A program made the position numbers and the translations under genes. This document shows, piece by piece, positions 8,316 to 8,923 of a DNA stretch of 8,923 nt; within the stretch, counting starts at the first letter, position 1, and each line of letters begins with the position of its first letter. The notes under the pieces were generated by a model. The model did not search any database. It was not told the DNA's origin and worked only from the letters and a program-made list of their open reading frames with translations. Origin of the DNA: CAZVRZ01 sp964629965. Lineage in GTDB: Bacteria > Chloroflexota > Anaerolineae > Anaerolineales > UBA4823. The stretch spans positions 1 through 8,923 of the forward strand of contig CAZVRZ010000194.1 of assembly GCA_964629965.1 (NCBI GenBank). Reading direction: 5' to 3'.

Positions 8316-8513
8316 TCAGTCATCCGTGCCAGTATGATCGTCTCCATATTGAGCAATCGTTTCATCGGCGGAAAGCCATTGGGTGGTGCGCCCTCGTCTG
8401 AAGAGCGCTATTACTCCTTTGCCTGACCTGATGGCAAGCAGGGCGGCTAATACCCAAAAGACGAGTACCAGCACGCCTGCGAAACAGATAAATGCCATTG
8501 CGATTTCTCTCAT
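8316..8513 (-). CDS. Small single-span membrane protein, 65 residues, unknown function
   Basis: I do not recognise a family. The N-terminus is MREIAMAFICFAGVLVLVFW, and one long hydrophobic segment (residues about 5-29) is followed by basic residues (RSGKG...FRRGR) and then an acidic hydrophilic tail (DETIAQYGDDHTGTDD). The positive cluster just after the helix predicts a short N-terminus outside and the tail in the cytoplasm. A strong GGAGG lies at 8524-8520. It is 6 nt from the ATG at 8513 but only 3 nt from an in-frame GTG at 8516, so the ATG is the better start. The gene converges on the esterase. A candidate -10 (CTATAAAC) lies in the minus-strand leader, but no clear promoter is resolved. 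Confidence 0.7.
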   Translation of the reverse strand: MREIAMAFICFAGVLVLVFWVLAALLAIRSGKGVIALFRRGRTTQWLSADETIAQYGDDHTGTDD

Positions 8514-8612
8514 CACATGCCTCCAGTGTTTGGTTTAGGAACCGAATAGGGGTTTATAGGGTTTTGATGCCCTGAACCGGCCGCTTCATAGGAAATGACC
8601 AGGCCAGGAAAT
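8514..8612. other. Intergenic leader of the small membrane-protein gene
   Basis: Between the terminator of the minus-strand RNA region and the 65-residue gene. It holds the GGAGG ribosome binding site at 8520-8524 and GC/AT-mixed sequence with no further gene. A weak TATAAA-like element on the minus strand could be its promoter. Confidence 0.4.
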
Positions 8613-8647
8613 CAAAAAAGTGGAGAGAGGCGGGTGGCCTCTCTCCA
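8613..8647 (-). terminator. Strong intrinsic terminator on the minus strand
   Basis: An 11-bp perfect stem, TGGAGAGAGGC (8621-8631) with GCCTCTCTCCA (8637-8647), encloses a 5-nt loop. On the minus strand it is followed at once by CTTTTTTG (8613-8620). There is no T-run on the plus side, so it stops a leftward transcript arriving from beyond 8650. That is the best evidence that the region to its right is transcribed leftwards. Confidence 0.85.
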
Positions 8648-8742
8648 TGGCGGTGAACCGCCGCAGCAAACCAGTCTCTTCCAGGCGATGGCAACCCGGG
8701 TCGAGAGACTGGATCGCGAAGTCTCCCGACTGACGGGTGTGT

Positions 8743-8797
8743 GTGGTAAAGAGCACCACGCAGTAAAGAACACTGCTTGCAGTACAGATCACTGCTT
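8743..8797 (-). repeat. Three tandem hairpins of 5-bp stem and 7-nt loop
   Basis: On the plus strand the units are GCAGT-ACAGATC-ACTGC-TT (8779-8797), GCAGT-AAAGAAC-ACTGC-TT (8760-8778) and GTGGT-AAAGAGC-ACCAC (8743-8759), with no spacer. The minus-strand loops read GATCTGT, GTTCTTT and GCTCTTT. The third stem differs from the others at two positions, and both changes are compensated on the partner strand, so pairing is kept while sequence changes. Confidence 0.8.
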
Positions 8798-8854
8798 AGG
8801 AGGAGAAGGATCAGCTGTCTCGTTTGCTTGCGGGTTGCGCTCGCAAAACGATAA

Positions 8855-8920
8855 GCCATCCGGCAGGGATCGAACCTGCCAGAACGAATGCCAGGCATTC
8901 GTCCGCAGCCAGCGGGATGG
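8855..8920 (-). ncRNA. tRNA-like cloverleaf of 66 nt, possibly a degenerate or atypical tRNA
   Basis: Read on the minus strand, an acceptor-like stem CCATCC (8920-8915) pairs with GGATGG (8861-8856), followed by one unpaired C (8855) and no encoded CCA. A textbook T arm is present: GCAGG, loop TTCGATC, CCTGC (8879-8863). An anticodon-arm-sized element CGAAT-GCCTGGC-ATTCG (8901-8885) precedes it. A very short D-like hairpin CCGC-TGGCT-GCGG (8915-8903) fills the remaining space. Against a working tRNA: it is about 7-10 nt too short, position 33 would be C and not U, the U8/A9 linker is missing, and the anticodon loop can zip into a 10-bp stem with a triloop. It could be a tRNA fragment, a tRNA mimic, or the 5' domain of the larger RNA. 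Confidence 0.45.
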
Positions 8921-8923
8921 AAA

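Larger units (their letters stand above)
8613..8920 (-). ncRNA. Candidate structured non-coding RNA ending in an intrinsic terminator
   Basis: About 300 nt with no credible coding sequence but a near-continuous series of hairpins on the minus strand. In order they are: a tRNA-like cloverleaf (8920-8855), a bulged stem-loop (8850-8821), a pyrimidine-rich linker with CTCCTCCT (8810-8798), and three tandem hairpins of 5-bp stem and 7-nt loop (8797-8743). Then come a small GTC/CCCG hairpin (around 8737-8720), a 9-bp stem with CCAGTCTCT at 8671-8679 pairing with 8704-8712, a GGCGG/CCGCC tetraloop hairpin (8662-8649), and the terminator. Stems at 8882-8904 and 8860-8882 contain G-U wobbles only if read on the minus strand, which agrees with the terminator direction. 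It matches no family I can recall: RNase P, tmRNA, SRP and 6S signatures are missing. The 5' end may lie beyond the window. Confidence 0.5.

Noticed and set aside
8743..8760. Similarity of GGTAAAGAGCACCAC to the GGTAAGAGCGCACC element of bacterial RNase P RNA
   Set aside because: The match is short and on the strand opposite to the terminator. The defining parts of RNase P RNA (GGAGGAAAGTCC and GGAGCAAG-CCAAATAGG) are absent.
8798..8830. Plus-strand AGGAGGAG as a ribosome binding site for a small gene
   Set aside because: No ATG or plausible alternative start follows at a usable distance, and the downstream sequence is hairpin and tRNA-like structure.
8554..8898. 114-residue open frame on the minus strand, and a second one at 8586-8792
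   Set aside because: Both overlap the dense hairpin region, run through the terminator stem, and have low-complexity, unlikely residue composition (Arg/Pro/Ser/Leu-rich) with no recognisable motif. The hairpins explain the sequence better.
8821..8923. tmRNA or selenocysteine tRNA
   Set aside because: The T arm and a long paired arm resemble both, but there is no tmRNA GGACG...CTCCA end or tag reading frame, and no UCA anticodon loop or 8-bp acceptor pairing within the window.

Overview
The window looks like a metagenomic or draft-assembly scaffold from a member of the Chloroflexota, probably Anaerolineae-like. The evidence is a very large exported protein built from parallel beta-helix repeats, a DPNEK...FDTNPPI module and a DUF11 domain. 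It ends in LYLPVILRP, the kind of short 'YLP(L/V)hhR' tail common on secreted proteins of that phylum. This is inference from domain style; no rRNA or universal marker gene is present.

Layout from left to right. (1) 1-233: AT-rich leader with short ATAATGT repeats. (2) 234-1130: intact XerC/D-like tyrosine recombinase ('type A'). (3) 1131-1353: two short decayed recombinase 3' ends, first a type B tail and then a second type A tail. (4) 1354-1568: non-coding leader with a perfect TATAAT hexamer and overlapping inverted repeats. (5) 1569-6883: one giant gene for an exported beta-helix / lipase-fold / DUF11 protein. It is interrupted on paper by 100 Ns. (6) 6961-7275: a longer truncated type B recombinase. 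(7) 7294-8235: a cytosolic-type serine esterase with a helical N-terminal region. (8) 8258-8310: a 12-bp perfect-stem terminator between convergent genes. (9) 8316-8513, minus strand: a 65-residue single-span membrane protein. (10) 8613-8920, minus strand: a non-coding, hairpin-dense region that starts with a tRNA-like cloverleaf, continues through three tandem hairpins of 5-bp stem and 7-nt loop, and ends at a strong intrinsic terminator.

Two results matter most to someone using this annotation. First, the N gap at 2612-2711 is flanked by an exactly 55-bp identical overlap. Removing 155 bp (the Ns plus one overlap copy) joins the two reading frames into a single 1719-residue ORF, so the apparent split is an assembly artefact. 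The gap also sits at a 511-bp perfect repeat whose 834-bp in-frame period may have a wrong copy number. Second, the minus-strand RNA-like region at the right end fits no RNA family I recognise, and one hairpin of its tandem array differs from the others by compensatory base changes.

How the parts relate: the alternating A-B-A...B recombinase 3' ends around the giant surface-protein gene suggest that this locus repeatedly gained and lost a pair of tyrosine recombinases, and that the exported protein gene and perhaps the esterase were brought in or rearranged there. Only the type A recombinase at 234-1130 still carries a complete set of catalytic residues.
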